Assembly: GCF_024721585.1 (NCBI RefSeq)
Contig: NZ_CP102629.1
Span: 434,001 to 498,000 of the forward strand
Reading direction: 5' to 3'
DNA: 64,000 nucleotides
Source: Sphingomicrobium aestuariivivum
GTDB taxonomy: Bacteria; Pseudomonadota; Alphaproteobacteria; Sphingomonadales; Sphingomonadaceae
How positions within the stretch are numbered: position 1 is the first letter of the stretch; every line of letters begins with the position of its first letter. Positions 30,052 to 41,073 of this stretch are shown here, piece by piece. A model generated the notes under the pieces. The model searched no databases, was not told the origin of the DNA, and saw only the letters and a program-made list of their open reading frames with translations. Position numbers and translations under genes: made by a program.

Positions 30052-30827
30052 GCGCGCACCGCCTGTTCGTGCATCAGCACGAGACCGCGCAGGGTAAGCT
30101 CGAAATCCACCTCGTCGAACAAGCCCTCATTATGGTCGAACAGCGCGGCGAGTCCGCCGGTCGCGATGACCTTGGCGGGACGCCCGATCTCGGCTTTCAT
30201 CCGCTTCAGCAGGCCCTCGATCATGCCGACATAGCCCCAATAGACTCCGATCAGCATCTGGCTGGCGGTGGTTCGTCCGATCACGCTGTCATTCTCCGGT
30301 TCCTCGATGGCGATGCGCGGAAGTTGCGCGGTCTTGCCGGTCAGCGCATCGAGGCTGAGATTGATCCCCGGCGCGATGATGCCGCCCTTGTAGGCGCCGG
30401 TATAGTCGACGACATCAAAGGTCGTCGCGGTGCCGAAATCGACGATGATGAGGTCGCCCTCATGCGCGTCATGCGCGGCAACCGCGTTCAAGGCACGGTC
30501 GGCGCCGACATTCTGCGGCTCATCGACATCGAGCGCGAGCGGCCAGCGGGCACTGCCCTGCCCCGCGACGATGAGCTCGGTCCTGCAGTAGCGGGTGGCG
30601 AGCTGCGAGAGGTTGTGGATGGCGCGCGGCACGACAGTACCGACAATCATCGCATCGACCGCATCGAAGCCCAATCCCTCAATGTCGAGCAGCTGCTTGA
30701 GCCAGACGGCATATTCGTCGGCGGTGCGGCGCGCCTCGGTGGCGATGCGCCAGCGGTGGCGCACCTCGCCCCCCTCGACCAGCGCGAAGACCATGTTGGT
30801 ATTGCCGACGTCGACCGCGAGCAGCAT
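30048..30827 (-). CDS. coaX: Type III pantothenate kinase
   Basis: A 259-residue ASKHA-fold kinase for the first step of coenzyme A synthesis. The phosphate motif [11 protein letters not shown] is at the N-terminus, with [12 protein letters not shown] in the middle, [11 protein letters not shown] as the substrate loop and ATGGLAALF as the adenosine motif. It lies 12 nt downstream of birA and overlaps rnj by 4 nt. Confidence 0.95.
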   Translation of the reverse strand: MLLAVDVGNTNMVFALVEGGEVRHRWRIATEARRTADEYAVWLKQLLDIEGLGFDAVDAMIVGTVVPRAIHNLSQLATRYCRTELIVAGQGSARWPLALDVDEPQNVGADRALNAVAAHDAHEGDLIIVDFGTATTFDVVDYTGAYKGGIIAPGINLSLDALTGKTAQLPRIAIEEPENDSVIGRTTASQMLIGVYWGYVGMIEGLLKRMKAEIGRPAKVIATGGLAALFDHNEGLFDEVDFELTLRGLVLMHEQAVRA

Positions 30828-30839
30828 GCGTGCCTCCCC

Positions 30840-31550
30840 TTACGCTTCGGGCGGCGGCGAGAGCATGACGTCGCCGGCGCGGATGACATGGACACCATCG
30901 CCCGTGTCGAGCCGCATGGCGCCATCTTCCTCGAGCCCCGCGAAGCTGCCGCCGAGCGCCCTGCCCTCGCCATCATGGACGGTGAGCGGGGTGCCGACGG
31001 GATGGCCGCGCTGCATCCACGCCATCGACAGCGCCGACGGGGTGGAACTGCGCCAGGCCGAGAGCATGCGGGCAAAGGCGCCCGCGAGCAGCGGCGCGAA
31101 GGCCTGCGGGGCCATCTGGACATGATCGGCCAGCGAGGTCGTCGCGCGGCCCTCGATCTCGGGCGCGACGGCGAGGTTGACGCCGAAGCCCGCGACGATG
31201 CGGTCGCCCGAGCGCTCGAGCAGGATGCCGGCGACCTTGGCGCCGTCAAGCATCAGGTCGTTGGGCCATTTGAGCGTCACGCCTGCCTGCGGGGCCGCAA
31301 GCTCCACGGCATCGACCAGCGCGAGGCCGGCGGCGAGGCTGAGGCTGGCCGCCTCGGGATCGCCCTCCTTCAGGCTGACCAGCGTCGAGCCGAAGAAATT
31401 GCCCTCGAGGCTCTGCCACTCGCGTCCCTGGCGACCGCGCCCAGCTTCCTGCCGCCGCGCGACCAGCCAGTCGCCCTCGACCGCGGCGGGATCGCCGAGA
31501 AGGTCGCTGTTGGTCGACCCGGTCGTGTCGATGACGCGGATACGGCTCAG
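30840..31550 (-). CDS. birA: Biotin-protein ligase, CTG start proposed
   Basis: A conventional-start call would begin at a GTG at 31307 and lose the catalytic loop. Reading upstream in frame gives a full family N-terminus with DTTGSTNSD and the biotin-binding EAGRGRQGR, followed by LKWPNDLML. The only start-like codon is a CTG at 31550 overlapping the nuoN stop (CTGA), giving 236 residues; there is no ATG, GTG or TTG before 31307. It is monofunctional, without the DNA-binding domain of E. coli BirA. It attaches biotin to carboxylase carrier proteins. Confidence 0.85.
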   Translation of the reverse strand: MSRIRVIDTTGSTNSDLLGDPAAVEGDWLVARRQEAGRGRQGREWQSLEGNFFGSTLVSLKEGDPEAASLSLAAGLALVDAVELAAPQAGVTLKWPNDLMLDGAKVAGILLERSGDRIVAGFGVNLAVAPEIEGRATTSLADHVQMAPQAFAPLLAGAFARMLSAWRSSTPSALSMAWMQRGHPVGTPLTVHDGEGRALGGSFAGLEEDGAMRLDTGDGVHVIRAGDVMLSPPPEA

Positions 31551-32992
31551 AAGAGCGCCCCCGCTGCGCTCGCCGACCAGTCGCCGATCGGGCGGATGGC
31601 GAGATAGCCGAGCGGGCTGATGATCAGCGCGAAGACGAGCACGAACAGCCCTTCGAGCAGGCCCGCATTCTTCGTCACCTTCTGCTCGGCATCGTCGAAG
31701 AACATGATTTTGACGATCTTGAGATAGTAGAAGGCGCCGACCACCGCGCCGACCGCAGCGGCCACGGCGAAGGCCAGCAGGCCTGCCTCAACAGCAGCGT
31801 TGAAGACGAGGAGCTTGGGAATGAAGCCCAAGAGCGGCGGAATGCCCGCGAGGCTCAGCATGAAGAACATGAGCGCCCAGGCCATGCCGCGATTGGTCGT
31901 CGACAGGCCCTTGAGGTCCTCCATCTCCTCGACCGGCTCGCCCTTTTCGTTGCGCAGCGACAGGACGACGAGGAAGGCGCCCAGCGTCATGACGGTATAG
32001 ACCGCCATGTAGAAGAGCGCCGCGCTCGCGCCGTCGGCGGTGCCGGCGGCAAGACCGACCAGCACGAAGCCGATATTGTTGATCGAGGAATAGGCCAGCA
32101 GGCGCTTGATATTGGTCTGCCCGTAGGCCGCGATCGCACCCAGATAGATGGAGGCGAGCGAGGCGAAGATGACGATCTGGCGCCACGCGTCGACCGCGGG
32201 GCCCATCGCCTCGAAGCAGACGCGCATGGCGAGCAGCACGGCCGCGACCTTGGGCGCCGAGGCGAAGAAGGTCGTGACCGGCGTCGGCGCGCCTTCATAG
32301 ACGTCGGGGGTCCACATGTGGAACGGCACCGCCGAAATCTTGAAGGCGAGGCCCGCCATGGTGAAGACGAGGCCGAACAGGAGGCCGATGCCGAGCGCTT
32401 CGTCGCGCCCGAAAGCCACCGCGATACCGCTGAAATCGGTCGTCCCGGTAAAGCCGTAGACGAGGCTGATCCCGTAGAGGAGGATGCCCGAGGCCAGCGC
32501 GCCGAGCACGAAATATTTCAGGCCCGCTTCGGCCGAGCGCGCGTCGGTGCGACGGTAGCTGGCGAGGATATAGGCGGCGAGGCTGTTGAGCTCGAGGCCG
32601 ACGTAGAGGGTGACGAGGTTGGTCGCCGAGACCATGACGCTCATGCCCACCGTGGCGAGCAGCATCAGCACCGGATATTCGGGACCATGCTCCTCGTCAC
32701 CGCCGAACCAGCGGTCGGCGGCGATGATGGCGACGACGCCCGACAGGTAGATGAGCACCTTGCCGTAGACGGCGAAGGGGTCGGCCGACAGGAGGCCGCC
32801 GAACAGCGGGCCCGCGACCGACGGCTCGGTCGTGAAGACCGCCGCGATCGAGGCGGCGATCAGCAGCGCGACCGTGCCCCAGGTGGTGATCTTGGTCGCG
32901 CGCGCACCCATGGTGCTCGCGGTCAGCATCAGCACCGGTTCCCCGAAGATGAGGATCAGTTCCGGCAGGATGGCAGCGAAATTGTAGGTCAT
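31547..32992 (-). CDS. nuoN: NADH-quinone oxidoreductase subunit N
   Basis: A 481-residue antiporter-like membrane subunit of complex I with about 14 hydrophobic helices. It includes the conserved KISAVPFHMWTPDVYEGAP motif with its key Lys and the KRLLAYSSINNIGF segment. It is the last of the nuo genes. Its ATG overlaps the nuoM stop by 1 nt, and its stop overlaps the proposed birA start. Confidence 0.97.
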   Translation of the reverse strand: MTYNFAAILPELILIFGEPVLMLTASTMGARATKITTWGTVALLIAASIAAVFTTEPSVAGPLFGGLLSADPFAVYGKVLIYLSGVVAIIAADRWFGGDEEHGPEYPVLMLLATVGMSVMVSATNLVTLYVGLELNSLAAYILASYRRTDARSAEAGLKYFVLGALASGILLYGISLVYGFTGTTDFSGIAVAFGRDEALGIGLLFGLVFTMAGLAFKISAVPFHMWTPDVYEGAPTPVTTFFASAPKVAAVLLAMRVCFEAMGPAVDAWRQIVIFASLASIYLGAIAAYGQTNIKRLLAYSSINNIGFVLVGLAAGTADGASAALFYMAVYTVMTLGAFLVVLSLRNEKGEPVEEMEDLKGLSTTNRGMAWALMFFMLSLAGIPPLLGFIPKLLVFNAAVEAGLLAFAVAAAVGAVVGAFYYLKIVKIMFFDDAEQKVTKNAGLLEGLFVLVFALIISPLGYLAIRPIGDWSASAAGALF

Positions 32993-34545
32993 CAGTGGGC
33001 CCCACCCTCGTGATCACTGTCGGCGGCGTCATGGTCGGCCACCACCTCGCCCGTGCCCTCGGTCGGGCGGGCATCGAAATGCGGTTCGGAAGGCTCGATA
33101 CGCTCGAGCAGGTAGCCGACATCGTCGCGCATCGGCGCCATGAAGCTCTCGGGATAGATGCCCATCCACATGACGACCGCAGCGATCGGCACGAGGAGCA
33201 GCCATTCGCGCGTGACGAGGTCGGGCATGGCCGCCGCGTCGGCGTGTCGCTGCGTGCCGTAGCACATGCGCCAGTAGAGCCAGAGCATATAGCCCGCGCC
33301 GAGGATGATGCCGGTGGTGGCGACGATCGCCGCCCAGCTCGACATCTCGTAGGTGCCGACGAGGCTCAGGAATTCGCCGACGAAGCCCGAGGTGCCCGGA
33401 AGGCCCACGCTCGCCATGGTGAAGAGGAGGAACAGAACGGCATAGCCCGGCATGTTGTCGGCCAGCCCGCCGTAGCGCGCAATCTCGCGGGTGTGGAGGC
33501 GGTCATAGACGACGCCGACGCACAGGAAGAGCGCGCCCGAGACGAGGCCGTGCGACAGCATGACGATGAGACCGCCCTCGATGCCCTGCCGGTTGAAGGC
33601 GAACAGGCCGAAGGTGACGAACGCCATGTGCGCGACCGACGAATAAGCGATGAGCTTCTTCATGTCCTTCTGCACCAGCGCGACGAGGCTGGTGTAGACC
33701 ACCGCGATGCCCGACAGGATGAACACCAGCGGCACGAAGGTCGCGCTCGCATCGGGGAACATCGGCAGGCTGAAGCGGATGAAGCCGTAGCCGCCCATCT
33801 TGAGAAGCACGCCGGCAAGGATGACCGAGCCCGCGGTCGGCGCCTGGACGTGCGCGTCGGGAAGCCAGGTGTGGACCGGCCACATCGGCATCTTCACGGC
33901 GAAGCTGGCGAAGAAGGCGAGCCACAACCACCATTGGACGCCGGCGGGGAAGTCGGTTTCCATCAGCACCGGGATGCTCGTCGTGCCGGTCTCGAGGATC
34001 ATGTAGATCATCGCGATCAGCATCAGGATCGAGCCGAACAGCGTGTAGAGGAAGAACTTGTAGGCCGCCTTGATCTTCTCGGCGCCGCCCCAGATTCCGA
34101 TGACGAGATACATCGGGATGAGGCCGCCCTCGAAGAAGATGTAGAACAGGAGCAGGTCCTGCGCGGTGAACACGCCGATGATCAGCGCCTCGATCCACAG
34201 GAAGGCCGACATATATTCGGGCACGCGGCGGGTGATCGCCTGCCAGCTCGCGCCGATGCAGATCGGCATGAGGAAGACCGACAGCATGATCAGCATCAGC
34301 GCGATGCCGTCGATGCCGAGCGCCCAGGCGGGGATCATGGTCCCCTCGCCCAGCGAGACGAACTCGGTGAACTGCCAGCGGTCGCCGCCGACCTCGAAGG
34401 CGCTCCACAGCCAGATGCCGAGAGCAAGGTTGACCAGCGTCGCGACCAGCGCCGTCCAGCGCGCGGCATTCGCGCCCATGAACAAGACGATGATCCCCGC
34501 GATCGCGGGAACGGCGATCAGAAGAGAAAGAATGGGAAAGTCCAT
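32992..34545 (-). CDS. nuoM: NADH-quinone oxidoreductase subunit M
   Basis: A 517-residue proton-pumping membrane subunit. The start MDFPILSLL at 34545 is chosen over a GTG four codons upstream because its ATG overlaps the nuoL stop (TGATG), the coupling used between several nuo genes here. Landmarks are VKMPMWPVHTWLPDAHVQAPT (pump lysine and substrate-channel helix) and KKLIAYSSVAHMAF. The C-terminal 30 residues are a His/Asp-rich polar tail. Confidence 0.97.
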   Translation of the reverse strand: MDFPILSLLIAVPAIAGIIVLFMGANAARWTALVATLVNLALGIWLWSAFEVGGDRWQFTEFVSLGEGTMIPAWALGIDGIALMLIMLSVFLMPICIGASWQAITRRVPEYMSAFLWIEALIIGVFTAQDLLLFYIFFEGGLIPMYLVIGIWGGAEKIKAAYKFFLYTLFGSILMLIAMIYMILETGTTSIPVLMETDFPAGVQWWLWLAFFASFAVKMPMWPVHTWLPDAHVQAPTAGSVILAGVLLKMGGYGFIRFSLPMFPDASATFVPLVFILSGIAVVYTSLVALVQKDMKKLIAYSSVAHMAFVTFGLFAFNRQGIEGGLIVMLSHGLVSGALFLCVGVVYDRLHTREIARYGGLADNMPGYAVLFLLFTMASVGLPGTSGFVGEFLSLVGTYEMSSWAAIVATTGIILGAGYMLWLYWRMCYGTQRHADAAAMPDLVTREWLLLVPIAAVVMWMGIYPESFMAPMRDDVGYLLERIEPSEPHFDARPTEGTGEVVADHDAADSDHEGGAH

Positions 34546-36599
34546 CAGTTCGCCCACCAGAAGGCCCAGGTCGCCGCGGCAATGAGGCCGAGCAGCATGA
34601 CCAGCGCATAACTATAGAGATAACCCGACTGCAGGCGGGTCGACAGACCATTGCCCCAGTCGACGAGCTTGGCCGCGCCGTGCGGGCCGAAACGGTCGAT
34701 CGTCTTTTCATCGCCGCGCTTCCAGAAGAAGCGGCCGATGGCCAGCGACGGCTTCACGAAGAGGAAGTGGTAGAGTTCGTCGAAATACCACTTGTTCTTG
34801 AGGAAGCTGTAGAGACCACCGGTGGCCGCGACGATCTTCGCGGGGGTGCCGGGGTTCTTGATGTAGTTGTTCCAGGCAAGGAACAGGCCCAGCGCCATCA
34901 CCGCGAAGGGCGACCATTTCACCCAGGTCGGGACCTCGTGCGCCGCGTGGACGAGATGCTCGTCATGGACGAGGCTGCCCGCCCAGAAGGCCGCGCCTTC
35001 CTCCACCCCGAAGAAGGGATAGTAGAAAACATAGCCAGCGAGCACCGCGCCGAGCGACAGCACGCCGAGCGGGATCAGCATCGAGACGGGGCTTTCATGC
35101 GGATGATAGCCCGCGGTGCCCTCGACCGGCTTGTCGGCATGGTCGTGATCGGTTTCCTCCTCGGGCAGCTCGTGATGGCCGTGCACCGCATGCTGGATAT
35201 GCTCCGAAGCGGCCCAGCGGGGCTTGCCGTAGAAAGTGAGGAAGATGAGGCGCCACGAGTAGAAGCTCGTGAGCAGCGCCGCGAGCACGCCGATGAAGTA
35301 GGCGAAGCCGGCGGGCGTCGAGCCCATGGCAGCGGCCGCATAGGCGCTCTCGATGATCGCGTCCTTCGAGAAGAAGCCCGCGAAACCGAAATAGGTGCCG
35401 GGGATGCCGACGCCGGTGATCGCCAGCGTACCGAGCATCATCGCCCAGAAGGTCAGCGGGATCTCTTTACGAAGGCCGCCATAGTAACGCATGTCCTGCT
35501 CGTGGTGCATGGCATGGATGACCGAGCCCGCACCGAGGAACAACAGCGCCTTGAAGAAGGCGTGCGTGAACAGGTGGAACATTGCCGCGCCATAGGCGCC
35601 GACGCCCGCGGCGAAGAACATGTAGCCGAGCTGCGAACAGGTCGAGTAGGCGATGACGCGCTTGATGTCGGTTTGGACGAGGCCGACGGTCGCTGCGAAG
35701 ATCGCGGTCGCCGCACCGACATAGGTGACGATGTCCATCGCATAGGGCGCGACTTCGAACAGAGGCGACAAACGGCAGACCATGAACACGCCCGCCGTGA
35801 CCATGGTCGCGGCGTGGATGAGCGCCGACACCGGGGTCGGGCCTTCCATCGCGTCGGGCAGCCAGGTGTGGAGGCCGAGCTGCGCCGACTTGCCCATCGC
35901 GCCGATGAACAGGAGGATGCAGATCAGCGTCAGCGTATCGACGCCCATGCCGGCAAAGCCGATGGTCGAGCCGACCATCGAGGGCGCCGCCTCGAGGATC
36001 GCGGGGATCGACACGGTGCCGAAGACGAGGAAGGCGGCGAAGATGCCGAGGCTGAAGCCGAAGTCGCCGACGCGGTTGACCACGAAGGCCTTGATCGCGG
36101 CGGCATTGGCCGAGGGCTTGTGATACCAGAAACCGATGAGGAGGTAGGAGGCAAGGCCCACCCCTTCCCAACCGAAGAACATCTGCACCAGGCTGTCGGC
36201 GGTCACGAGCATGAGCATCGCGAAGGTGAAGAGCGACAGATAGGCGAAGAAGCGGGGCTGCGAGGGATCCTCGCTCATATAGCCCCAGCTGTAGAGGTGG
36301 ACGAGGCTCGACACCGTCGTGACCACCACCAGCATGACGGCGGTCAGCGTGTCGACGCGCAGCGCCCAGTCGACCGACAGGTCACCCGAATTGATGAAGT
36401 CGAGGACCGGCACGACCGTGGCCGTGTTTGCGCCCGTCAGGAAGCCGATGAAGATCGGCCAGCTGAGCGCGCAGGCGATGAACAGCGCGCCGGTGGTGAC
36501 GACCTTGGCCGGCACCTTGCCGATCGCGCGGCCACCGAGGCCGGCGATGATCGCTGCCAGGAGCGGCAGGAAGACGATGAGCTTGATCGAAAGGTCCAT
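34545..36599 (-). CDS. nuoL: NADH-quinone oxidoreductase subunit L
   Basis: A 684-residue antiporter-like subunit at the distal end of the membrane arm. It has [22 protein letters not shown] and [16 protein letters not shown]. The long C-terminal part includes a His-rich loop (about 465-490, [18 protein letters not shown]) and the lateral helix expected for NuoL. The ATG overlaps the nuoK stop by 1 nt. Confidence 0.97.
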   Translation of the reverse strand: MDLSIKLIVFLPLLAAIIAGLGGRAIGKVPAKVVTTGALFIACALSWPIFIGFLTGANTATVVPVLDFINSGDLSVDWALRVDTLTAVMLVVVTTVSSLVHLYSWGYMSEDPSQPRFFAYLSLFTFAMLMLVTADSLVQMFFGWEGVGLASYLLIGFWYHKPSANAAAIKAFVVNRVGDFGFSLGIFAAFLVFGTVSIPAILEAAPSMVGSTIGFAGMGVDTLTLICILLFIGAMGKSAQLGLHTWLPDAMEGPTPVSALIHAATMVTAGVFMVCRLSPLFEVAPYAMDIVTYVGAATAIFAATVGLVQTDIKRVIAYSTCSQLGYMFFAAGVGAYGAAMFHLFTHAFFKALLFLGAGSVIHAMHHEQDMRYYGGLRKEIPLTFWAMMLGTLAITGVGIPGTYFGFAGFFSKDAIIESAYAAAAMGSTPAGFAYFIGVLAALLTSFYSWRLIFLTFYGKPRWAASEHIQHAVHGHHELPEEETDHDHADKPVEGTAGYHPHESPVSMLIPLGVLSLGAVLAGYVFYYPFFGVEEGAAFWAGSLVHDEHLVHAAHEVPTWVKWSPFAVMALGLFLAWNNYIKNPGTPAKIVAATGGLYSFLKNKWYFDELYHFLFVKPSLAIGRFFWKRGDEKTIDRFGPHGAAKLVDWGNGLSTRLQSGYLYSYALVMLLGLIAAATWAFWWAN

Positions 36600-36904
36600 T
36601 AGCCCTTCATCCGGTTGACGTCGTCGACCGCGATCGAACCGCGGCGACGGAAGAAGATGACGAGGATCGCGAGCCCGATCGCGGCCTCGGCGGCGGCGAC
36701 GGTCAGGACGAACATGGCGAACACCTGACCGGTAAGGTCACCGAGATAGGCCGAGAAGGCCACGAGGTTGATGTTCACGCTGAGGAGGATGAGCTCGATC
36801 GCCATCAGCATCAGGATGATGTTGCGACGATTGAGGAAGATGCCGAGCACGCCGATGGTGAAGAGCACCGCGGCGACGGCCAGATAGTGTCCAAGTCCGA
36901 TCAC
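36599..36904 (-). CDS. nuoK: NADH-quinone oxidoreductase subunit K
   Basis: A 101-residue, three-helix membrane subunit with the conserved Glu-containing [17 protein letters not shown] helix used in proton transfer. It overlaps nuoJ by 4 nt and nuoL by 1 nt. Confidence 0.97.
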   Translation of the reverse strand: MIGLGHYLAVAAVLFTIGVLGIFLNRRNIILMLMAIELILLSVNINLVAFSAYLGDLTGQVFAMFVLTVAAAEAAIGLAILVIFFRRRGSIAVDDVNRMKG

Positions 36905-37506
36905 AGGTCGACCCCCTTGCCGCTTTCCGGCTGCTTCAGGACCACCGCTTCCTCGGGGCGACGGCGGTTCTGCTTGTCGATATTCTGCGGACGCGCATCA
37001 CCGCGCGAACGATGGGTCAGCACGATCGCGCCGATCATGGCGACGAGCAGGATGAGACCCGACAGTTCGAACGGCACGAGATAGCGCCCGTACATGAGCT
37101 CGCCCAGGGCGACGATGTTCGACTGTTCGAGCTGCGGCGGCGCATCGGCGATGACCGGCCCCGCCTGCCCCGCGATGACGGCGATGCCCATCTCGGCCAG
37201 CAGCACCAGCGCGATGAGGATGCCGAAGGGCAAGTTCCTGGTGAAGCCCGAGCGCAGCTGCGCAAAGTCGATGTCCAGCATCATCACGATGAACAGGAAC
37301 AGCACCGCGACCGCGCCGACATAGACGAGGATCACGAGGATCGCGATGAACTCGGCACCGAGCAGGATCATCAGCCCGGCGGCGTTGAAGAAGGTGACGA
37401 TGAGCCACAGGACGCTGTGCACGGGGTTGCGCGCGAAGACGACCAGCAATGCCGAGATGATGGCAAGGCTGGCGAACAGCGTGAAGACGAGAGTTGCTAG
37501 GGTCAT
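36901..37506 (-). CDS. nuoJ: NADH-quinone oxidoreductase subunit J
   Basis: A 201-residue membrane subunit starting [10 protein letters not shown] at 37506; the longer frame to 37812 is antisense noise within nuoI. Five hydrophobic helices are visible, including the [17 protein letters not shown] segment that contains the pi-bulge helix of NuoJ. The C-terminus is polar and basic. It lies 20 nt after nuoI. Confidence 0.96.
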   Translation of the reverse strand: MTLATLVFTLFASLAIISALLVVFARNPVHSVLWLIVTFFNAAGLMILLGAEFIAILVILVYVGAVAVLFLFIVMMLDIDFAQLRSGFTRNLPFGILIALVLLAEMGIAVIAGQAGPVIADAPPQLEQSNIVALGELMYGRYLVPFELSGLILLVAMIGAIVLTHRSRGDARPQNIDKQNRRRPEEAVVLKQPESGKGVDL

Positions 37507-37526
37507 GATGTCCTTGCTCAGCGCCG

Positions 37527-38009
37527 TTAGCGATAGGCCGCATCGGCGGCAAGGTTGGCGGCAATCGCCGCTTCCCACTTGTCGCCGTTCTCGAGGAGCT
37601 TGGCCTTGTCGTAATAGAGTTCCTCGCGGGTTTCGGTCGCGAATTCGAGGTTGGGCCCTTCCACGATGGCATCGACCGGGCAGGCTTCCTGGCACAGCCC
37701 GCAATAGATGCACTTCACCATGTCGATGTCGTAGCGGGTCGTGCGACGCGAATTGTCCTCGCGCGGCTCGGCCTCGATGGTGATCGCCTGCGCGGGGCAA
37801 ATCGCCTCGCACAGCTTGCAGGCGATGCAGCGCTCTTCCCCGTTGGGATAGCGACGCAGCGCATGCTCGCCGCGGAAACGGGGGCTCTGCGGGGTCTTCT
37901 CATAGGGATAGTTGATGGTCGCCTTGGGCTTGAAGAAATACTTCAAGGTCAGGACGTGGGCCTTCAAAAATTCCCACAGGGTGAAGGACTTGATGGCGTG
38001 TGCGATCAC
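37527..38009 (-). CDS. nuoI: NADH-quinone oxidoreductase subunit I (2x 4Fe-4S)
   Basis: A 160-residue peripheral-arm subunit starting at a GTG at 38009 that overlaps the nuoH stop (GTGA). Two classical 4Fe-4S motifs ([12 protein letters not shown] and [12 protein letters not shown]) form clusters N6a and N6b on the path from NADH to quinone. Length matches the family, which argues against the longer frame to 38276. Confidence 0.97.
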   Translation of the reverse strand: MIAHAIKSFTLWEFLKAHVLTLKYFFKPKATINYPYEKTPQSPRFRGEHALRRYPNGEERCIACKLCEAICPAQAITIEAEPREDNSRRTTRYDIDMVKCIYCGLCQEACPVDAIVEGPNLEFATETREELYYDKAKLLENGDKWEAAIAANLAADAAYR

Positions 38010-39061
38010 AGCGCACCTCCCGAATAGCGGGTCAGCATGATGTAGCCCGAGACGAGCATGACGAAGAGGATCGAGAGCGGCAGGAAGATCTTCCACCCGA
38101 GCCGCATCAGCTGGTCGTAGCGGTACCTCGGCACGGTCGCCTTCACCCACCCGAAGATGAAGAAGAAGAGGAGGATCTTGGCGAACAGCCAGACGATGCC
38201 CGGGACCCAGTAGAGCGGCTCCCAGTCGATGGGCGGCAGGAACCCGCCCCAAAAGAGGATGGCATTGAGCGCGCACATCAGCAGCACGTTGGCATATTCG
38301 CCGAGCCAGAAGAGTGCGAAGCTCATCGAGCTATATTCGGTCTGGTGGCCCGCGACGAGCTCGCTCTCCGCCTCGACGAGGTCGAAGGGGGTGCGGAACG
38401 TCTCGGCCATCGAGCTGATGAGGAACACCACCGCCATCGGGAACAGCAGCGGCGAGAAGCCGTAGCCGTTGAGGAAGCCGAGCGCGAAGCCCTTCTGTCC
38501 CATGACGATCTCGGTCATGTTGAAGCTGTTGGCGAACAGCACGACGCAGATGATGACGAAGCCGAGGCTGACCTCGTAGCTGACCATCTGCGCGGCCGCG
38601 CGAAGCGCCGAGAAGAACGGGTACTTCGAGTTGGACGCCCAGCCCGCGATGATCACGCCATAGACGCCGATCGAGCCGATCGCGAGGATGTAGAGAAGGC
38701 CAATATTGAGGTCGGCCAGCACCACGCCGACATCGAACGGCACCACCGCCCAGACGAGCAGCGCCACTGTGAAGGTGATGATCGGGGCGATGAGGAACAG
38801 CGCCTTGTTGGCGCTCGCGGGGATGATGGTTTCCTTGAGGAAGACCTTCAGGCCGTCGGCGAAGCTCTGCAAGAGGCCGAAGGGGCCGACCACGTTGGGA
38901 CCACGACGCAGCGCGATGGCGGCCCAGATCTTGCGCTCGGCATAGATGATCATCGCCACCGCCAGCATCAGCGGCAGCGCGATGGCAAGGATGCCGATCA
39001 TGTTGGCGATGAACCAGGCCCAGCCATGGCTCATGCCCAGACTTTCGAACCAGGCGGTCAT
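38006..39061 (-). CDS. nuoH: NADH-quinone oxidoreductase subunit H
   Basis: A 351-residue membrane subunit that forms the quinone-access channel. It has the [19 protein letters not shown] loop and the [16 protein letters not shown] segment with acidic residues in the E-channel. The start overlaps the nuoG stop by 4 nt. Confidence 0.97.
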   Translation of the reverse strand: MTAWFESLGMSHGWAWFIANMIGILAIALPLMLAVAMIIYAERKIWAAIALRRGPNVVGPFGLLQSFADGLKVFLKETIIPASANKALFLIAPIITFTVALLVWAVVPFDVGVVLADLNIGLLYILAIGSIGVYGVIIAGWASNSKYPFFSALRAAAQMVSYEVSLGFVIICVVLFANSFNMTEIVMGQKGFALGFLNGYGFSPLLFPMAVVFLISSMAETFRTPFDLVEAESELVAGHQTEYSSMSFALFWLGEYANVLLMCALNAILFWGGFLPPIDWEPLYWVPGIVWLFAKILLFFFIFGWVKATVPRYRYDQLMRLGWKIFLPLSILFVMLVSGYIMLTRYSGGAL

Positions 39062-41073
39062 TCCGCGGCCTCCGCAAAGCTTTCGCCATGCACCAGCTCG
39101 GCCGAGCAGCGCTGCATCGTCGGGCTGTGACGGCAGATGGCGTTGGTGAGATAATAGTCAGTGATCGGATAGCTGATCGCGCCCATGCCCTTCGCCGCGA
39201 TCGAGGCGGGCTTGAAGGGCATGTCGACGATCGTGCCTTCATCGGCGCCGAGAGCGGGCACGTCCTTCACCATCGCGGCACGCAGCTGCGAAAGGTTGTC
39301 GAACGGCAGGGTCTTGCCGGTGAGGTCCGACACGGCGCGGAAGATCGACCAGTCCTCGCGGGCATCGCCCGGCGCGAAACAGGCCTTTTCCGAGCGCTGC
39401 ACGCGGCCCTCGACGTTGACATAGGTGCCATGCTTTTCCGCCGGCGCCGCCCCCGGAAGCACGAGGTCGGCAAGACGCGCACCCTTGTCGCCATGATGGC
39501 CGACATAGACCTTGAAGGCCTTGGGGAAGGCATCGGCCGACACTTCGTCGGCACCCAGAAGGATCACCATTTTGGGCTTGGCGTCGATGATGCCCGCCAC
39601 GCCCTTCTCGTTCGCATAGCCGAGCATCAGGCCGGCCATGCGCGAGGCGGCGGTGTGAAGGACGTTATAACCCTTCCAGTCATCCCGCATGACGTTGAGT
39701 TCGTGCGCTGCGGCATGGGCATCGCCCTGCCCGCCCGCGGCGAGCACGGCGGGGCCGGTAATGAAGACGGGCTTGGTCGCCGCCTTGAAGGCGTCCTTGA
39801 CCGCCCTGGGCAGCTTCGACAGCGCCTTCAAATCCTCGCCCAGCCACTCGACCGGATAGCCGAGGTCGACGGGCGCGCCGACCGCATAGACCTTGGCGCC
39901 GCGGCGCACGGCCTTGCGGACGCGGGTGTTGATGAGCGGTGCTTCCCAGCGAAGGTTGGTGCCCGCGAGGAAGATCGCGTCGGCATTTTCCACCTCGCCG
40001 ATCGGCGTGTTGAAGCGCACGCTGCCGAGGTCGGAGACGTCATAGTCCATCCCCGTCTGGCGGCCTTCCATCAGCGTCGACTTCTGCGACTTCAGGAGCG
40101 CCTTGGCCGCATACATCGTCTCGGCGTCGAGGAGGTCACCGGCAATCGCCGCGACCTTGGTCTTCGCTTCACCGAGCTTGTCGGCGAACAGCTGGAGCGC
40201 CTCGCCCCAGTCGGCGGCGCGCAGCTTGCCATTCTCGCGGATCCACGGGCGATCGAGACGCCCGCGCACCAGCGCGTCGACATGGTGACGGCCCTTGTCC
40301 GACAGCCACTCCTCGTTGACGTCGTCGTTGATGCGCGGCAGCACGCGCATCACCTGGCGCCCGCGCACCTCGTAACGGATGTTCGAGCCGACCGCGTCAT
40401 GCACGTCGACGCTCGGGACCTTCTTCAGCTCCCACGGACGCGCCTCGTAGCTGTAGGGCTTGCTCATGAGCGCGCCGACGGGGCACAGGTCATGCAAGTT
40501 GCCCGACAGCTCCGAGGTCAGCGCCTTTTCGAGATAGGTCGTGATCTGGCTGTCTTCGCCGCGGAAATACATGCCCATCTCGGGCGTGCCCGCGACTTCT
40601 TCGGCAAAACGCACGCAGCGGGTGCACTGGATGCAGCGGGTCATCGCCGTCTTGACGATGGGGCCCATATACTTGTCCTCGACCGCGCGCTTGTTCTCGT
40701 CATAGCGCGAGGTGCCGCGACCGTAGCTCATCGCCTGGTCCTGGAGGTCGCATTCGCCGCCCTGGTCGCAGATCGGGCAGTCGAGCGGGTGGTTGATGAG
40801 GAGGAATTCCATCACCCCTTCGCGCGCCTTCTTGACCATCGGCGTGTCGGTGCGGATTTCCTGCCCCTCGGCGGCGGGCAGCGCGCAGCTGGCCTGCGGC
40901 TTGGGCGGCCCCGGCTTCACCTCGACGAGGCACATGCGGCAGTTGCCCGCGATGGTGAGGCGTTCATGATAGCAGAAACGCGGGATTTCCTTGCCCGCAA
41001 GCTCGCACGCCTGCAGCACGGTCGCGCCCTGCGGGACCTCGAGTTCGACGCCGTCGACGGTAACCTTCGGCAT
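39058..41073 (-). CDS. nuoG: NADH-quinone oxidoreductase subunit G
   Basis: A 671-residue peripheral-arm subunit. An N-terminal ferredoxin-like domain ([15 protein letters not shown]) carries the 2Fe-2S cluster. It is followed by the His-Cys cluster region ([18 protein letters not shown]) and a 4Fe-4S motif in [11 protein letters not shown] molybdopterin-oxidoreductase-like domain without cofactor ligands makes up the rest. It overlaps nuoF by 1 nt and nuoH by 4 nt. Confidence 0.97.
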   Translation of the reverse strand: MPKVTVDGVELEVPQGATVLQACELAGKEIPRFCYHERLTIAGNCRMCLVEVKPGPPKPQASCALPAAEGQEIRTDTPMVKKAREGVMEFLLINHPLDCPICDQGGECDLQDQAMSYGRGTSRYDENKRAVEDKYMGPIVKTAMTRCIQCTRCVRFAEEVAGTPEMGMYFRGEDSQITTYLEKALTSELSGNLHDLCPVGALMSKPYSYEARPWELKKVPSVDVHDAVGSNIRYEVRGRQVMRVLPRINDDVNEEWLSDKGRHHVDALVRGRLDRPWIRENGKLRAADWGEALQLFADKLGEAKTKVAAIAGDLLDAETMYAAKALLKSQKSTLMEGRQTGMDYDVSDLGSVRFNTPIGEVENADAIFLAGTNLRWEAPLINTRVRKAVRRGAKVYAVGAPVDLGYPVEWLGEDLKALSKLPRAVKDAFKAATKPVFITGPAVLAAGGQGDAHAAAHELNVMRDDWKGYNVLHTAASRMAGLMLGYANEKGVAGIIDAKPKMVILLGADEVSADAFPKAFKVYVGHHGDKGARLADLVLPGAAPAEKHGTYVNVEGRVQRSEKACFAPGDAREDWSIFRAVSDLTGKTLPFDNLSQLRAAMVKDVPALGADEGTIVDMPFKPASIAAKGMGAISYPITDYYLTNAICRHSPTMQRCSAELVHGESFAEAAE

